Shown here piece by piece: positions 15,881-15,882 of a DNA stretch of 15,882 nt. This DNA comes from an uncultured Chitinophagaceae bacterium (GTDB lineage Bacteria; Bacteroidota; Bacteroidia; Chitinophagales; Chitinophagaceae), in assembly GCA_937958995.1 (NCBI GenBank), contig CALGAP010000012.1, positions 1 to 15,882 on the forward strand. The letters run 5' to 3'. Positions within the stretch are counted from its first letter, which is position 1. Each line of letters begins with the position of its first letter. Both the position numbers and the translations under genes were made by a program. The notes beneath the pieces were generated by a model. It was not told the origin of the DNA and ran no database searches. It was given only the letters and a program-made list of their open reading frames with translations.

Positions 15881-15882
15881 TT

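Larger units (their letters stand above)
15672..15882. other. Intergenic end of window
   Basis: About 210 bases with no gene. It holds the operon terminator (15747-15773) and a weak second stem near the end. Composition rises again after the terminator, which suggests the AT-rich segment ends close to 15740. No attachment-site repeat was found between here and 4421-4428. Confidence 0.5.

Overview
The window looks like part of a Firmicutes chromosome, most likely from the GC-rich Paenibacillaceae (Paenibacillus/Cohnella type). Support comes from AGGAGG-type ribosome binding sites, an ABC exporter fragment of Bacillales character, and Rho-independent terminators. The family-level placement is inference. 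Composition is strikingly two-part. By hand count of single 60-base lines, the ABC gene is about 68% GC (line 361) and the first helicase about 57% (line 2341), while the five-gene operon is near 28% (line 9001). Everything downstream of about 4428 therefore looks like AT-rich acquired DNA set against a GC-rich background.

Layout. 1-642: 3' part of an ABC exporter ATPase, followed by a terminator (726-766). 643-1207: non-coding DNA with four palindromic 25-bp hairpins repeated at an exact 51-bp period (801-978), a perfect TATAAT three bases after the last one, and a doubtful small membrane ORF. 1208-4420: a PLD-nuclease/SF2-helicase/DUF3427 protein. 4428-5365: a directly coupled HNH endonuclease gene broken by six single-base indels. 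5366-5568: a short leader with one hairpin. 5569-15671: a tight five-gene operon. 15747-15773: a strong terminator that closes it.

The operon is the main item. In order it encodes a protein with a CoiA-like zinc module (486 aa); a coiled-coil protein with what looks like a degenerate AAA+ domain (532 aa); an orphan protein (332 aa); a 1735-aa DEAH helicase with several Cys clusters and a C-terminal DUF1998 domain; and a Dam-family (D12 class) adenine methyltransferase (280 aa). Three junctions are 4-bp overlaps and the fourth has a 5-bp gap with a full Shine-Dalgarno, so it is almost certainly one transcription and translation unit. A giant DUF1998 helicase with a DNA methyltransferase and unknown partners resembles Druantia (DruE) and DISARM (DrmA/DrmB) phage defence. 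The three upstream proteins and the Dam-type enzyme do not match a canonical set that I know. I read it as a candidate Druantia/DISARM-like, methylation-linked defence system.

The upstream helicase/HNH pair looks like a second, separate nucleic-acid-processing defence unit that has lost its HNH partner. Together they form a defence island. No integrase, transposase, tRNA gene, CRISPR array or clear attachment site is visible.
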